64,000 nucleotides of DNA from Acidobacteriaceae bacterium (GTDB lineage: Bacteria > Acidobacteriota > Terriglobia > Terriglobales > Acidobacteriaceae): the NCBI GenBank assembly GCA_903642235.1, contig CAHJWL010000004.1, forward strand, positions 124,001 through 188,000, in the 5' to 3' direction. Position 1 is the stretch's first letter. The number at the start of each line of letters is the position of its first letter. Below the pieces are notes generated by a model. It saw only the letters and a list, made by a program, of their open reading frames with translations. It was not told the origin of the DNA and ran no database searches. Below, in pieces: positions 52,756-62,499 of the stretch. The translations under genes and the position numbers were made by a program.

Positions 52756-52934
52756 TGGTCTGTACCTCTCCGGTTGCGCGGTGTCCGCCGGGTCGCCTGA
52801 TCCTGTGAGGCTGCAGGGCGGCACACCAGGTAGAGCCTGCTAAGTTTGCCTGAAGGCGGCTGTCGACACGGGAAATCTCGCATCCTACCCTGAGACGTAG
52901 CGAGTACGCCCACAAAGACACATGAAGGAGCAGT

Positions 52935-53831
52935 ATGCCAACCGATCTGATCACCCCACAGGATCCCCGTTCGCAGTACCCCGGTCCACCCTCCAGCCCT
53001 GAAGTGCAGTCCGCCCCGGGTACACAGGAGGCGATGAGTGAAAAGCCGGACTGCGGTGAACTCTCGTACAAAGGCTCCGGCCGCCTTGCAGGCCGCAAAG
53101 CCCTGATCACTGGTGGCGACTCCGGGATCGGCCGCGCTGCGGCAATTGCGTTTGCGCGAGAGGGTGCCGATGTTGCGATCGGTTACCTCCCGGATGAACA
53201 GGAGGACGCGGAGGAAGTCGCCAGCTACATCCGACAAGCCGGCCGTACAGCAGTGCTCCTGCCCGGGGATGTGTCGCACGAGGGCTTCTGCCAGCGTCTG
53301 GTGAACGACGCGCTTGAGCAGCTCGGTTCACTCGACATTTTGGTTAACAACGCCAGCAAGATGGGCAAGACCGAAGGCCTTCTTCAGACTTCGACTGAGC
53401 GCTTCGACTCCCTCATGAAGACCAACGTCTATTCCCTCTTCTGGATCACAAAGGCTGCACTGCCGCACCTGAAACCTGGCGGCTCCATTATCAATACCAC
53501 CAGCGTTCAGGGCTACGATCCAACGCCGTCTATCTTTGATTACGCCATCACCAAGGCTGCCATTGCGAACTTCACCAAAGGTCTGAGCAAACCCTTTATG
53601 GAAGAGCACGGTGTACGCATCAACGGCGTGGCTCCCGGTCCCGTCTGGACTCCCCTTCAGGAGGCGGAGGGCAGCAAGGAGAAGCTGAAGAAGCTTGGTG
53701 GCGAGACCCCGTACCAACGCCCTGGACAACCTGTCGAACTGGCGTCCGTCTACGTGCATCTTGCGTCGCAGGAGAGCAGCTATACGACTGGTGAAATCTA
53801 CGGCGTTACTGGCGGCTTAGGAATTGCCTGA
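52935..53831 (+). CDS. SDR-family oxidoreductase, stress type
   Basis: This 298-residue protein is a classical short-chain dehydrogenase. An N-terminal arm of about 50 residues rich in Pro and Gln (PTDLITPQDPRSQYPGPP) is typical of the YhdF/YghA general-stress group. The cofactor motif is ALITGGDSGIGRAAA, followed by DILVNNASK, the catalytic Ser in INTTSVQG and Tyr/Lys in YAITKAA. The late GEIYGVTGGLGIA is also conserved. AAGGAG lies 7 bases before the ATG. The substrate is unknown. A terminator follows. Confidence 0.93.
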   Translation: MPTDLITPQDPRSQYPGPPSSPEVQSAPGTQEAMSEKPDCGELSYKGSGRLAGRKALITGGDSGIGRAAAIAFAREGADVAIGYLPDEQEDAEEVASYIRQAGRTAVLLPGDVSHEGFCQRLVNDALEQLGSLDILVNNASKMGKTEGLLQTSTERFDSLMKTNVYSLFWITKAALPHLKPGGSIINTTSVQGYDPTPSIFDYAITKAAIANFTKGLSKPFMEEHGVRINGVAPGPVWTPLQEAEGSKEKLKKLGGETPYQRPGQPVELASVYVHLASQESSYTTGEIYGVTGGLGIA

Positions 53832-53839
53832 GTCATAGA

Positions 53840-53885
53840 GAGGGAGGCTGCTCCTCTGCTCGTGAGGAGCCCTCCCTCGTCTACG
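53840..53885 (+). terminator. terminator after the SDR gene
   Basis: GAGGGAG (53840-53846) pairs with CTCCCTC (53872-53878), and inside it GCTCCTC (53850-53856) with GAGGAGC (53864-53870). The two stems are separated by a small asymmetric internal loop. The following GTCTACGTTTTC is only moderately T-rich. Confidence 0.7.
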
Positions 53886-53967
53886 TTTTCTGTTGAAAAG
53901 TAAAGCTCCCGGCAAAGCGGAGCTTCTACGATGAGCTCTCGAGGACAAACTGGATAGCCAAACGAAA

Positions 53968-55764
53968 TTGCAGGCTGACGTTGCCCGGCGAGCTTTTCCT
54001 CTGCAGGACTATGCTGCCATAGGCGATGGCAAATCACTCGCCCTTCTGGCTCCAGATGGCGCGGTGGTGTGGTGGTGCGTGCCGAACCTGGATTCGCCGC
54101 CTTTGTTCGACAGCCTGCTTGACCCCTCCAATGGAGGCTTCTTCACGGTGCAACCGGTTGATGGCTTCCGCGTTACTCGGCACTACCGCGAAAACAGCAA
54201 TGTGTTAGAGACCACCTTCACGACAATGGGTGGAGTTATTCGGGTCACAGAGGCCCTGAACAGTACGCTGGCGGGGCGTCTGCCATGGTGCGAGTTGGCG
54301 CGCCGGTTGGAGGTTGAGTCAGGCACTGTGCGCATGCGGGTACGGCTGGTGTTTGGAACGAGGGCAGAGACCGTCTCGCCCTGGATTCAGCAGAATGAGA
54401 ACGGCACGATCTTCCATGTGGGCCCGGTGCTGGGCATGTTGCGGGCCAGCCCAAACCTTCGCGTGATAGAGGAAAGCGATCGTGCTATCACGCTCGAAGG
54501 AACACTGCGCGCCGGGGAGAGTGGGCTCGTCGCGATCGTAGCCGGCGAGTCGCAGCCGCTGGGCGTGCCCAGCATTGAAGACATCGACACGCGCATTCAG
54601 CTGGGCGATGAGGCCTGGCAGACCTGGACCAAAGGTCTACGCTACGACGGTCCATACCGGGAGCATATGGTGCGCAGCGCACTGGCGCTGAAGCTGCTGC
54701 TCTTTTCTCCTTCAGGTGCGATCGCTGCGGCTGGAACCACCTCGCTTCCGGAGCGTATAGGAGGTGAGCGGAACTACGACTACCGCTATGCCTGGGTGCG
54801 GGACGCCGCCTACACGCTCGATGCTTTTCTGCGGCTCAATCAGATTCCCGAAGCGCAAGCCGCACTGGCCTGGCTGGTTTCGCGCCTGGAAGAGCAAGGT
54901 GTCACAGTCTGCTACCGGCTCGATGGCAGTCCGGTGCCGCCGGTTGAGCCTCTCGGCCTTCCCGGCTATGAAGGGTCTTTGCCAGTGGTCACGGGCAATG
55001 CCGCCGGCGCGCAACACCAGCATGGCGTTTACGGAGATATCTTTCAGGCAGCCTCGCTCTTTGTGGAAGGCGGCAGCGTTCTGGACCAGGGGACCGCGTC
55101 AACCCTCTCGTGTATCGCCGACCAGTGCGCCGACCGCTGGCGGCAGAAGGACTCAGGGATCTGGGAGCTTGAAGAGCTCGAGCATTACACGATGTCGAAG
55201 GTCAGCTGCTGGCAGGCGCTCTTCCGCGCAGTGCAGTTGGCCGAGAAAGGTCATCTGCCGAGCACCTGCGTTCCGCGCTGGTTGCGAGAACGCGATCGCA
55301 TCGAATCCTGGGTCAACGAGCATTGCTGGTCTGACAAGAAGCAGGCATACACCTTCTACGCCGGTTCCGACGCGCTCGATGCGTCCATGACTCTCGCAGC
55401 CTACTTCGGATTTCCGCAGAAGGAGCGGCTCTCCCTGACCTGCACTGCGCTGCAAAAAGAACTGCAGCACGGGCCATGGGTGTATCGCTTCTCAGGAGCG
55501 GAGAAGCAGGAAGGTGCGTTTCTGGCCTGCACCTTCTGGCTTGCCACGGCGCTCGCCAAGCTGGATCGACAGGAGGAAGCTACGCGTTTGATGGACCAAG
55601 CCTTTGCTCAGCTTCCGGCCGGAGTGGGCATCCTGAGTGAGATGGTGGATGTAAAGACGGGAGACTTCCTGGGCAACTTACCGCAGGGCCTCAGTCATCT
55701 TGCAGTGGTGCACGCCCTGCTGTCGATCTATCAAGCCGATGCGACAGAAGAGAGCGGCCGGTAA
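53968..55764 (+). CDS. GH15 glucoamylase/trehalase-like hydrolase
   Basis: This 598-residue protein has the bacterial GH15 layout: an N-terminal beta-sandwich (about 1-220) and an (alpha/alpha)6 catalytic barrel. Clear blocks are IGDGKSLALLAPDGAVVWWC, NYDYRYAWVRDAAYTLDAFLRL, the acid Glu in GIWELEELEHYTMSK, and the base Glu in GILSEMVD followed by GNLPQGLSHLA, in parts. Members with this layout cleave trehalose, maltosides or glucuronides. No signal peptide is seen, so it is cytoplasmic. The start is unclear: the frame begins at TTG 53968, and an AGGACAAACTG stretch upstream (53942-53952) suggests that another unusual start is possible. Confidence 0.9.
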   Translation: MQADVARRAFPLQDYAAIGDGKSLALLAPDGAVVWWCVPNLDSPPLFDSLLDPSNGGFFTVQPVDGFRVTRHYRENSNVLETTFTTMGGVIRVTEALNSTLAGRLPWCELARRLEVESGTVRMRVRLVFGTRAETVSPWIQQNENGTIFHVGPVLGMLRASPNLRVIEESDRAITLEGTLRAGESGLVAIVAGESQPLGVPSIEDIDTRIQLGDEAWQTWTKGLRYDGPYREHMVRSALALKLLLFSPSGAIAAAGTTSLPERIGGERNYDYRYAWVRDAAYTLDAFLRLNQIPEAQAALAWLVSRLEEQGVTVCYRLDGSPVPPVEPLGLPGYEGSLPVVTGNAAGAQHQHGVYGDIFQAASLFVEGGSVLDQGTASTLSCIADQCADRWRQKDSGIWELEELEHYTMSKVSCWQALFRAVQLAEKGHLPSTCVPRWLRERDRIESWVNEHCWSDKKQAYTFYAGSDALDASMTLAAYFGFPQKERLSLTCTALQKELQHGPWVYRFSGAEKQEGAFLACTFWLATALAKLDRQEEATRLMDQAFAQLPAGVGILSEMVDVKTGDFLGNLPQGLSHLAVVHALLSIYQADATEESGR

Positions 55765-55873
55765 GCCCGACCTTCCCATAGGTGGTGCTTTAACTGGTCC
55801 GCCCAACCCCGATGCTCCACAGAGCGCATCGCCCTACTCGCGTCTGCGGTTGGAAGGCGATACGCACGCTGGT

Positions 55874-57007
55874 TCAAGCCGGAACCTCGTCGATGGTCGC
55901 AGGCTCTGCGCGCTGTCGCTCATTGCGTTGCACCCGGTATTTAATCGCCTCTTCATACGCCTTGAGCCTGGAGCGCATGACCCCACCCAACGGCCGGTGT
56001 ACCTCGAGCGCATGCCATGGATTGAAAGAGAGTCGTTCATCGACAAACAGCTGCCGCGCATCCGAGTACGTGTCCTGCGGTGTCACGGTGATGTGTGCCA
56101 CGGTCTGCCATGGACTTTTATCTTCTGGCCATTCCTTATTGGCCAACTCAATAGGGAAGTCCTTGTCCTTTTCCTCGAGGTCCGAAGCCTTCGGGGCGAG
56201 CGCGAGCTGCACCTTCACTTCCCATATAGCAGTCTCGTGACGAAAGAACTTCTTAATCATCTCCTCAAGCGCGTTGTAATCCGCTCCGAGATCGACGGCA
56301 GTGCCGGTCAGCTTCTTCAGGTTTTCTGAACCGGGCGCAAACCCCACCTTCGCAACGTACCGTCCGTAGCGCAGCGGAGCCACCGTGGAGAAGCTTTCAC
56401 CGAGGATGTGCGTAGCGGATGCTCCAATGCCTTCGAGCGTCGCGGAAGGCAGGTGAACGGCCTTGAGCACCGCATTGGCCGCGCGGGCACCGAGAGAGAC
56501 CGCGTGCTTCACGCCTTCGGGTGTGTCGAGGTTCTTGTCGAAAGTTTTAAGTTGTTCGAGGAAGCCCTTTGGATCGGGTGCAGCGAAGGCCGCCGCGTTG
56601 ACGCAGACGAAGTCCTGGGTTGTTTTGCCGAGGTGACTCTCGACCTTCGGACCCTCGACATTAAGCACCTTCAACGCTAGACCGCGTGGGCTCGAGACGT
56701 TGTCCGCCAGCATGTCTCCCGGGTTTGTTGAAAAGCGCATGATGACCGGGTATGGCGTGGCCTGCGCGAAGAGACCCTGCGCGAACGGTTCCGGCAGATT
56801 TGGCAGCGCCTCAAGCGTTCCCACCAGAACGCCATGCGACTTGGCGTGCACGGGTCGGTAGGCATGGCGATACCGGGTCGCCATGTGCCGCGTGATGTGC
56901 TGCATGGTACGGGAAAGCTCGTCAAAGGTGACGTGCTCGTCCGGAGCAATTGTTTCGACCTCCGGGCTGTACGTGAGGTAGTTGGGAGCTTCTGACATGG
57001 ATTTCAT
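55874..57007 (-). CDS. catalase-family haem protein (y4iL-like)
   Basis: From the ATG at 57007 this is 377 residues, shorter than classical catalases (about 480 or more). It has the catalase core: HAKSHGVLVGTL with the distal His, VIMRFSTNPGDMLADN, RGLALKVLNVEG, TTQDFVCVNAAAF and WHALEVHRPLGGVMRSR at the C-terminus. This matches the small catalase-related group exemplified by y4iL, whose activity is not well known. An ATG three codons in (56998) is also possible; neither has a clear ribosome site. It may detoxify peroxides or oxidise lipids. Confidence 0.88.
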   Translation of the reverse strand: MKSMSEAPNYLTYSPEVETIAPDEHVTFDELSRTMQHITRHMATRYRHAYRPVHAKSHGVLVGTLEALPNLPEPFAQGLFAQATPYPVIMRFSTNPGDMLADNVSSPRGLALKVLNVEGPKVESHLGKTTQDFVCVNAAAFAAPDPKGFLEQLKTFDKNLDTPEGVKHAVSLGARAANAVLKAVHLPSATLEGIGASATHILGESFSTVAPLRYGRYVAKVGFAPGSENLKKLTGTAVDLGADYNALEEMIKKFFRHETAIWEVKVQLALAPKASDLEEKDKDFPIELANKEWPEDKSPWQTVAHITVTPQDTYSDARQLFVDERLSFNPWHALEVHRPLGGVMRSRLKAYEEAIKYRVQRNERQRAEPATIDEVPA

Positions 57008-57426
57008 AGGCGTGAATGGATAGCAGGCGACCTCAGGCGAGACGGCGCGTGCTCCGGTTAATCTCGTCCTCCGCTTGCAGGTTGACTTTCTGGCATAACA
57101 TCGATCACGCTTCTTCAACTTGCAACAATACTCATTCCGAGTTGCATTTGAAAGTAGCTCTGCGGATGCCCTAACGCATTCATTATCTTTTTACAAGCTC
57201 CGGTGCATAGATCTTAGCCGCAGAACCGCAAGCATCCATCGACAGTCAGAAGCTGACGATTTTGAAGCAAGCTTCTCCAGAAGTTGCGATATCTCCTGAC
57301 ACACACAACGCGTGAGAAATCTCTTGACTTTCCTCCGCATCCCCTACTACAAGGGGTGCCTGCAAGAAGACAGGCTCAGACAAGCACGACCCAATCGTTA
57401 CTTCGAACCTCAGTTGGAGGCGTTCC
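57008..57426. other. intergenic gap before the second TonB receptor
   Basis: Divergent promoter region. It contains a likely rightward promoter at 57324-57352 and a 5-bp inverted repeat, CCCCT (57341-57345) with AGGGG (57352-57356), just before the presumed start of transcription. No gene seen. Confidence 0.5.
57324..57352 (+). promoter_or_regulatory. candidate promoter of second TonB receptor gene
   Basis: TTGACT (57324-57329) is followed after 17 bases by CTACAA (57347-57352). The -35 is five of six to consensus, the -10 is weak. The gene's GTG lies 75 bases further, with GGAGG before it. Confidence 0.4.
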
Positions 57427-60400
57427 GTGCGTAAGCAATCCCTACTCCTCACCATCCCGCTCATAGTCGTTTCGGGAACTAACCTTCTCTCCGCGCAATC
57501 CGATAACTCGTCGCTCTCCGGTTCAGTTGCAGACACGTCTGGCGCTCTCCTCCCCAACGCAAAGGTCACAGCAAAGAACAACGCAACCGGCGCTGAACAG
57601 ACAGCTACAACGAACGAGAGCGGCAACTTCACCTTTCCGAACGTGCAAACCGGTGTTTACACGGTGCGGGTCGAAGCAAAAGGCTTCCAATCATCACTGT
57701 TGAACGATGTCCACGCTGATCCAAGCGTTGGCAAGCGTGTGGACTTCGCGTTGAAGGTCGGAGAATCGTCCTCCACCGTCACTGTGGATGCAAATGCAAA
57801 CTCGGTGCAGACCGAGAGCGCAGTACTTGGGCAACTCGTGACGCAGGAACAGGTCAAGAGTATTCAATTGAATGGGAGAAATCCGCTCTATCTTTCTCAG
57901 ATGGAACCAGGGGTGGTGCGCAATGCGTCAATGGCATCGTTCTCGTTTGGTCTGGACAATGGAGTGAATATTGGCGGGGCCCGTAGTCAGGAAAGCCTCA
58001 TCACCATCGACGGAGCTCCCGCGGTCCGCACCCGTTCTAATGGAACCAGCGTCGGTGTTGCCGATGTTGACTCTACCTCTCAGGTTCAAATCCTGACAAA
58101 CAGCTATCAGGCCGAATACGGCCGAAGTTCGGGAGGGCAGATTCGGATTGTTCCCAAGAGTGGAACCACGACCTTCCATGGATCCGCCTTTGAGTTCTTT
58201 CGAAACACGATTCTGAATGCGAATGACTGGCAGCGCAAACTACCCACAAATCCCGCAAACGTTCGCAGTAAGCCACCAGGGTTTCGTTACAACCAGTACG
58301 GTTGGAATCTCAATGGTCCGGTGACGATTCCACATGTCTTCAACCAGAACAGAAACAAGCTTTTCTTTCTGGTCGGTCAGGAATACCTGAAGTACAACAA
58401 CGACGACACGATCTTCCGTAGAGTTCCTACAACCCTGATGCGAACCGGTGATTTCAGCGAGTTGCTCACTCCCAACATCTTCTATGGCGGGTCGAATCAC
58501 ATTGTGAGCCCGAAGACTGGCGCGGAGTATGCCGGTAATGTCATCCCCGCAGCGGATTTAAGCGCCAACGGCCTTGCCCTGCTTCGTGCCTTTCCTGCAC
58601 CGAATGCGCCCGGCTCGAACTACAACTTTGTGGATGCCGCAACCGAGAAGCAGACACAGCGAAAGGACTCGATCGTCATAGATTTCATTCCGTATGACGC
58701 GCATCGCATCCGTTTTTCCTTGCTGAATTACAACTACTACGACTTCTCGCCGCATTATGGAAACTTCAATCTTAATCCACGCATCTTCAAGCGTCCAAAT
58801 CAGATTGCTGTCCTGCACTACGAGTGGACAGCCTCACCTTCGCTCGTCAACGAACTGGTGGTGTCGGCCGCGGCTGACCACGTGACGATTGACATCGATC
58901 AATCCAGTGGCCGCTACGACCGCACAAAATACGGGATCGATTACCCCTATCTGTACTCCGCAGCAACCAAGACCATACCGAATAAAGTTCCTACAATCAG
59001 TCTGCCAAATTTTGATCTTCTGGATGGCGGACCATACCCCTCCCACTCCGGCGGCATCGTGTATAACGCGGCCGACAATATCACCAAGGTGATCGGAAAT
59101 CACACCTTGAAGGCTGGGTTCAATTTTGAATATTCCGGCGAGAATAATTTCGACCAGATCACTGTGTCGAACACTCCCGGATCAACGAATAATCAGAATG
59201 GGAAGTTCACTTTTACCGACAGTCGTACTGGCGGTACCACCACGAATATTGGTGTTGCCAACGCCGCCGAGGGTCTGTTCGACAGCTATGGTGAGATCGG
59301 CCAGCGATCTTACACCCTGTATCGAAGCACAATGTATGAGGGCTTCCTGCAGGATCAGTGGCGCGCTACGCCTAAGCTGGTGCTTGAGGCCGGCCTGCGC
59401 TACAGCTTGTACAATCCGTACTACGCGAAGTGGGGGAACCAATCGGTCTTTAACGCATCTCTCTACAACCCCGCTAACGCTGTCGCAGTTGATCCCCTGT
59501 CGGATGTTGTTACAGGCGGCGATCGCTATAACGGCGTGGTGATTCCAGGCAGCAGATTTCCATCAAGCGCGGCGGGTCATGTCGATCCGGCGATCCTCGC
59601 AGGCTTTCAGGGGCTCTTCCACGGCTTCAGCAATGTGTACTCTTCTACTGTAAAGACTGATTTTCAGCCCCGTTTTGGGTTCACGTACCAGGTTGCTCCG
59701 GAGACTGTCCTCCGTGGTGGCGGTGGACGTTATGTGCAACGGCTGGGCGTAACGGACAACGTTTTTACGGGCGGCAATGCTCCCTTCCAGCCATCATCCA
59801 CTGTCAGTCTGGGGCAAGCGGATAGTCCGGGCGGTGTTGGAGCAAACAACTTTCCTTTCAACTACTCGTCTCAGGCTCTGAACTATCCGAGCCCCGAGTC
59901 GTACAACTGGAACCTGACTCTGGAACAGGACATCAAAGCTCTTGGGGTGTTTTCGATGTCCTATGCCGGACGTCGCGGCCTCCATCTAGAGGAGCTCCTT
60001 AACGTCAACCAACTGCCCATCGGCACGACGTTGCTGCCATCGAGCAAGGGCGTTGCAACAGACGCTCTCCGGACCTATAAGGGCTTCTCCAATATCAACC
60101 AGGCTACAAACGGGGGCGCGTCCCTGTATAACGCTCTGCAGTTAAACCTTCGCCGCCGCTTGAGTAAAGGACTGCTCTTCGGCATCGCGTATACCTGGTC
60201 GAACAGTACCGATTTCGGGTCTTCGAACGGCACTCAACTTCCAAATGCCTTTGATAAGTCGATTTACTATGGGCCGAGTGACTTCAACATTCGCCACGTC
60301 TTTGTCTCGAACTTCGTCTACAACATTGATCAGTTCGATCACTCGTCTCATCTCGTGAGTCGTGCAGCTCTCGGCAACTGGCAGTTCTCAGGAACGCTTC

Positions 60401-60852
60401 AGGCTCAGACTGGCGAGCCACTCAACGTTCAGTTGGGAAATGACTTCGCTGGGGTAGGAACCGGCTCTGGAACACAGCTTTATCGACTGACAGGACGGCC
60501 AGAGACGTCAAAGACTTTTGCCGGACAGACCGGTACCGCAACCTGGTTCAATACAACCGTCTTTGCGGCGCCGCTCCCGGGAACGTTTGCTCCTCGTGGA
60601 TCGCGGAATCAGATCGTAGGAACTGGCTTTCAGAACTATAGCTTTGCTCTCAACAAGACGTTTCATGTGATCCCGAGTCTCGAGAACCACATCTTCGTCT
60701 TCCGGGCAGAGGGCTTCAACGTCTTAAATCATCCAACTGCCGACAACCCGGATACGAATCCTACGTCCGGTACATTCGGCCAGAGTAAGACAAAAGGTCA
60801 AACGTATGCCGCGGCCCGGCAGTTCCAGTTCAGTCTGAGGTATGCGTTCTAG
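57427..60852 (+). CDS. Oar-type TonB-dependent receptor
   Basis: This 1,141-residue outer-membrane protein starts with GTG behind GGAGG. It has a signal peptide (about residues 1-22, ending SAQS), a carboxypeptidase-regulatory-like domain (GSVADTSGALLPNAKVTAKN, VQTGVYTVRVEAKGFQ), a plug with LNGRNPLYLSQMEPGV and ITIDGAPAVRTR, and a C-terminal barrel ending in FQFSLRYAF, with a final Phe as for BAM substrates. It is related to but clearly distinct from the receptor at 49393. The base composition is visibly less GC-rich than that of central genes, which may show separate acquisition. Ligand unknown. Confidence 0.92.
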   Translation: MRKQSLLLTIPLIVVSGTNLLSAQSDNSSLSGSVADTSGALLPNAKVTAKNNATGAEQTATTNESGNFTFPNVQTGVYTVRVEAKGFQSSLLNDVHADPSVGKRVDFALKVGESSSTVTVDANANSVQTESAVLGQLVTQEQVKSIQLNGRNPLYLSQMEPGVVRNASMASFSFGLDNGVNIGGARSQESLITIDGAPAVRTRSNGTSVGVADVDSTSQVQILTNSYQAEYGRSSGGQIRIVPKSGTTTFHGSAFEFFRNTILNANDWQRKLPTNPANVRSKPPGFRYNQYGWNLNGPVTIPHVFNQNRNKLFFLVGQEYLKYNNDDTIFRRVPTTLMRTGDFSELLTPNIFYGGSNHIVSPKTGAEYAGNVIPAADLSANGLALLRAFPAPNAPGSNYNFVDAATEKQTQRKDSIVIDFIPYDAHRIRFSLLNYNYYDFSPHYGNFNLNPRIFKRPNQIAVLHYEWTASPSLVNELVVSAAADHVTIDIDQSSGRYDRTKYGIDYPYLYSAATKTIPNKVPTISLPNFDLLDGGPYPSHSGGIVYNAADNITKVIGNHTLKAGFNFEYSGENNFDQITVSNTPGSTNNQNGKFTFTDSRTGGTTTNIGVANAAEGLFDSYGEIGQRSYTLYRSTMYEGFLQDQWRATPKLVLEAGLRYSLYNPYYAKWGNQSVFNASLYNPANAVAVDPLSDVVTGGDRYNGVVIPGSRFPSSAAGHVDPAILAGFQGLFHGFSNVYSSTVKTDFQPRFGFTYQVAPETVLRGGGGRYVQRLGVTDNVFTGGNAPFQPSSTVSLGQADSPGGVGANNFPFNYSSQALNYPSPESYNWNLTLEQDIKALGVFSMSYAGRRGLHLEELLNVNQLPIGTTLLPSSKGVATDALRTYKGFSNINQATNGGASLYNALQLNLRRRLSKGLLFGIAYTWSNSTDFGSSNGTQLPNAFDKSIYYGPSDFNIRHVFVSNFVYNIDQFDHSSHLVSRAALGNWQFSGTLQAQTGEPLNVQLGNDFAGVGTGSGTQLYRLTGRPETSKTFAGQTGTATWFNTTVFAAPLPGTFAPRGSRNQIVGTGFQNYSFALNKTFHVIPSLENHIFVFRAEGFNVLNHPTADNPDTNPTSGTFGQSKTKGQTYAAARQFQFSLRYAF

Positions 60853-60880
60853 GAAGAAGTGCGGTGAAGTCGATAGAACG

Positions 60881-60913
60881 CTAAGGTAGCCAGTTGTAGT
60901 CTGGCTACCTTAG
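60881..60913. terminator. two-way terminator, perfect 13-bp stem
   Basis: CTAAGGTAGCCAG (60881-60893) and CTGGCTACCTTAG (60901-60913) pair perfectly around TTGTAGT. GAAGTGC upstream and GCACTTC downstream can extend it. It lies between the convergent TonB-receptor and MFS genes. There is no clear T-run. Confidence 0.75.
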
Positions 60914-61024
60914 CCGGAGCACTTCCTCACCAGGTGCTTCAAACGGAAGCAGTTTCGTTAACGCAAAGCTGAAGTACACCTCTCCGGCAAACGGCGCTAA
61001 CCAGTTCGGCCTTGAGAAAGCTCT

Positions 61025-62449
61025 TTAGCAGATCTCCTCAAGCGGTTTTCGCTCAGCAGCAACGCCCCAGATCGCCTGCGCGATTCCCGCAATCACCATC
61101 ACTGTTGCACTTGCCAGAAACCCGTAGAAGATGGGAAGACGCTGCCCTCGGTTGAGAAGGATGCCGAAGACGGCCGGCCCGAGAACACCACCCAGCAGCG
61201 TGCCGGCGGCATAGAAGATCGCGATAGCGGATGCGCGTATCTGCTGCGGAAAGAGCTCGCTGGTTGTCAGATAGGCGGAACCGGCTGCGGACGCTGCGAA
61301 GAAGAAGGAGGCCGCCCACCATGCCACCTGAGCACCCGCCCCCAGATGGCCGCCCAGAAATAACAGGCTGGACATTCCGAAGACGACTCCGGTAAGGCAG
61401 AAGTTGGCCGCGATCATGATGCGCCTGCCGACTGTGTCGAAGAGTCTGCTCAGAAGAATCGGACCAAAGAAGTTAGTGAAGGCGATCGGCAGAAAGAGCA
61501 CACCGGCATGCGCGGCGGAGACACCATAGAAGCGCAGAAGAACGAGGGTACTCGAGAAGAAGACGGAGTTGTAAAAGAAGGATTGCGCCATCACCAGAAC
61601 AAGGCATAAAAGCGCTCTTCCTCGATGCCGTTTGCTCAGGAGCAGGCCGACCTTGCTCAATACGTCCTTTGACCCGATATGAAGGACGACAGTGCCGTGA
61701 ACGGGAGCCAAGGAGGGATGGTTTTCTGAAACAACCCTCTCAATCTCCTCGGTGATCGCCTCAGCCTCCGGACCACGGCCATGGGTCAGGAGCCAACGGG
61801 GGCTCTCTGGAATGTAGCGTCTTAGAAAGAGAACGATAACCGCAATGGGAACTCCGGAAAGCATCGCGAACCGCCATCCAAGACGTAATCCGAACGTGCT
61901 TTGCGAAAGAAAACTGATGGCGACCAGCGAACCCAGAATGACGCCGATCCAGAAGGTAGAGCCGATGATGAGATTGGCGGCCCCTCGCACACGTGCCGGG
62001 ATGAGCTCGTCGATAGCCGACGTGATCGCTGTATATTCGCCGCCGATGCCTGCTCCCGTGAGCGCCCGGCACAGCGTAAACGTCAGCAGGTTCCAGCTAA
62101 AGGCGGTTGCTGCCGTGGAGCAAACATAGAGCGTCAGCGTCCAGAGAAAGAGGCTTTTGCGTCCGTACACGTCAGCCAGGTAGCCAAAGATCAAGGCACC
62201 CAGAACTGTGCCGGCGAGATAGCCGGTCGAGGCGATGCCTAACTGCGCGTCGGAGAAGTGCAGGGTGGTGGCCGACTTCAACGCTCCTGAGATGGAGCCA
62301 CCCACACCGCCCTCAAGCCCGTCAAGAAGGAAGGTCACCCCGAGAGCAATGACCATTCGAAGGTGCCAGCGGCTCCACGGCAGTCGATCCAGGCGAAGAG
62401 GAATATTGGTCTCGAACGTTCCGGGTGTTGCTGCTAGTACAGCTTGCAT
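61025..62449 (-). CDS. MFS transporter, metabolite:H+ symporter type
   Basis: This 474-residue protein has twelve predicted helices and the sugar/aromatic-acid symporter signatures. These are FLLDGLEGGVGGSISGAL in helix 1 (Asp 36 region, in place of the usual D-F-D), GALIFGYLADVYGRKSLFL, CRALTGAGIGGEYTAI and ELIPARVRGAANL. GGGGAGG lies 4 bases before the ATG. A cytoplasmic loop of about 60 residues lies in the middle (WLLTHGRGPEAEAITEEIERV). It is 50 bases downstream of an acyl-CoA-dehydrogenase-like gene on the same strand and may be co-transcribed. Substrate not known; a carboxylate or the product of the neighbouring cluster is possible. Confidence 0.87.
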   Translation of the reverse strand: MQAVLAATPGTFETNIPLRLDRLPWSRWHLRMVIALGVTFLLDGLEGGVGGSISGALKSATTLHFSDAQLGIASTGYLAGTVLGALIFGYLADVYGRKSLFLWTLTLYVCSTAATAFSWNLLTFTLCRALTGAGIGGEYTAITSAIDELIPARVRGAANLIIGSTFWIGVILGSLVAISFLSQSTFGLRLGWRFAMLSGVPIAVIVLFLRRYIPESPRWLLTHGRGPEAEAITEEIERVVSENHPSLAPVHGTVVLHIGSKDVLSKVGLLLSKRHRGRALLCLVLVMAQSFFYNSVFFSSTLVLLRFYGVSAAHAGVLFLPIAFTNFFGPILLSRLFDTVGRRIMIAANFCLTGVVFGMSSLLFLGGHLGAGAQVAWWAASFFFAASAAGSAYLTTSELFPQQIRASAIAIFYAAGTLLGGVLGPAVFGILLNRGQRLPIFYGFLASATVMVIAGIAQAIWGVAAERKPLEEIC

Positions 62450-62499
62450 AGAACCTCCCCAATCGCTCTCAATCTGTTGTGGTAGCAGGCCCAGCAGTT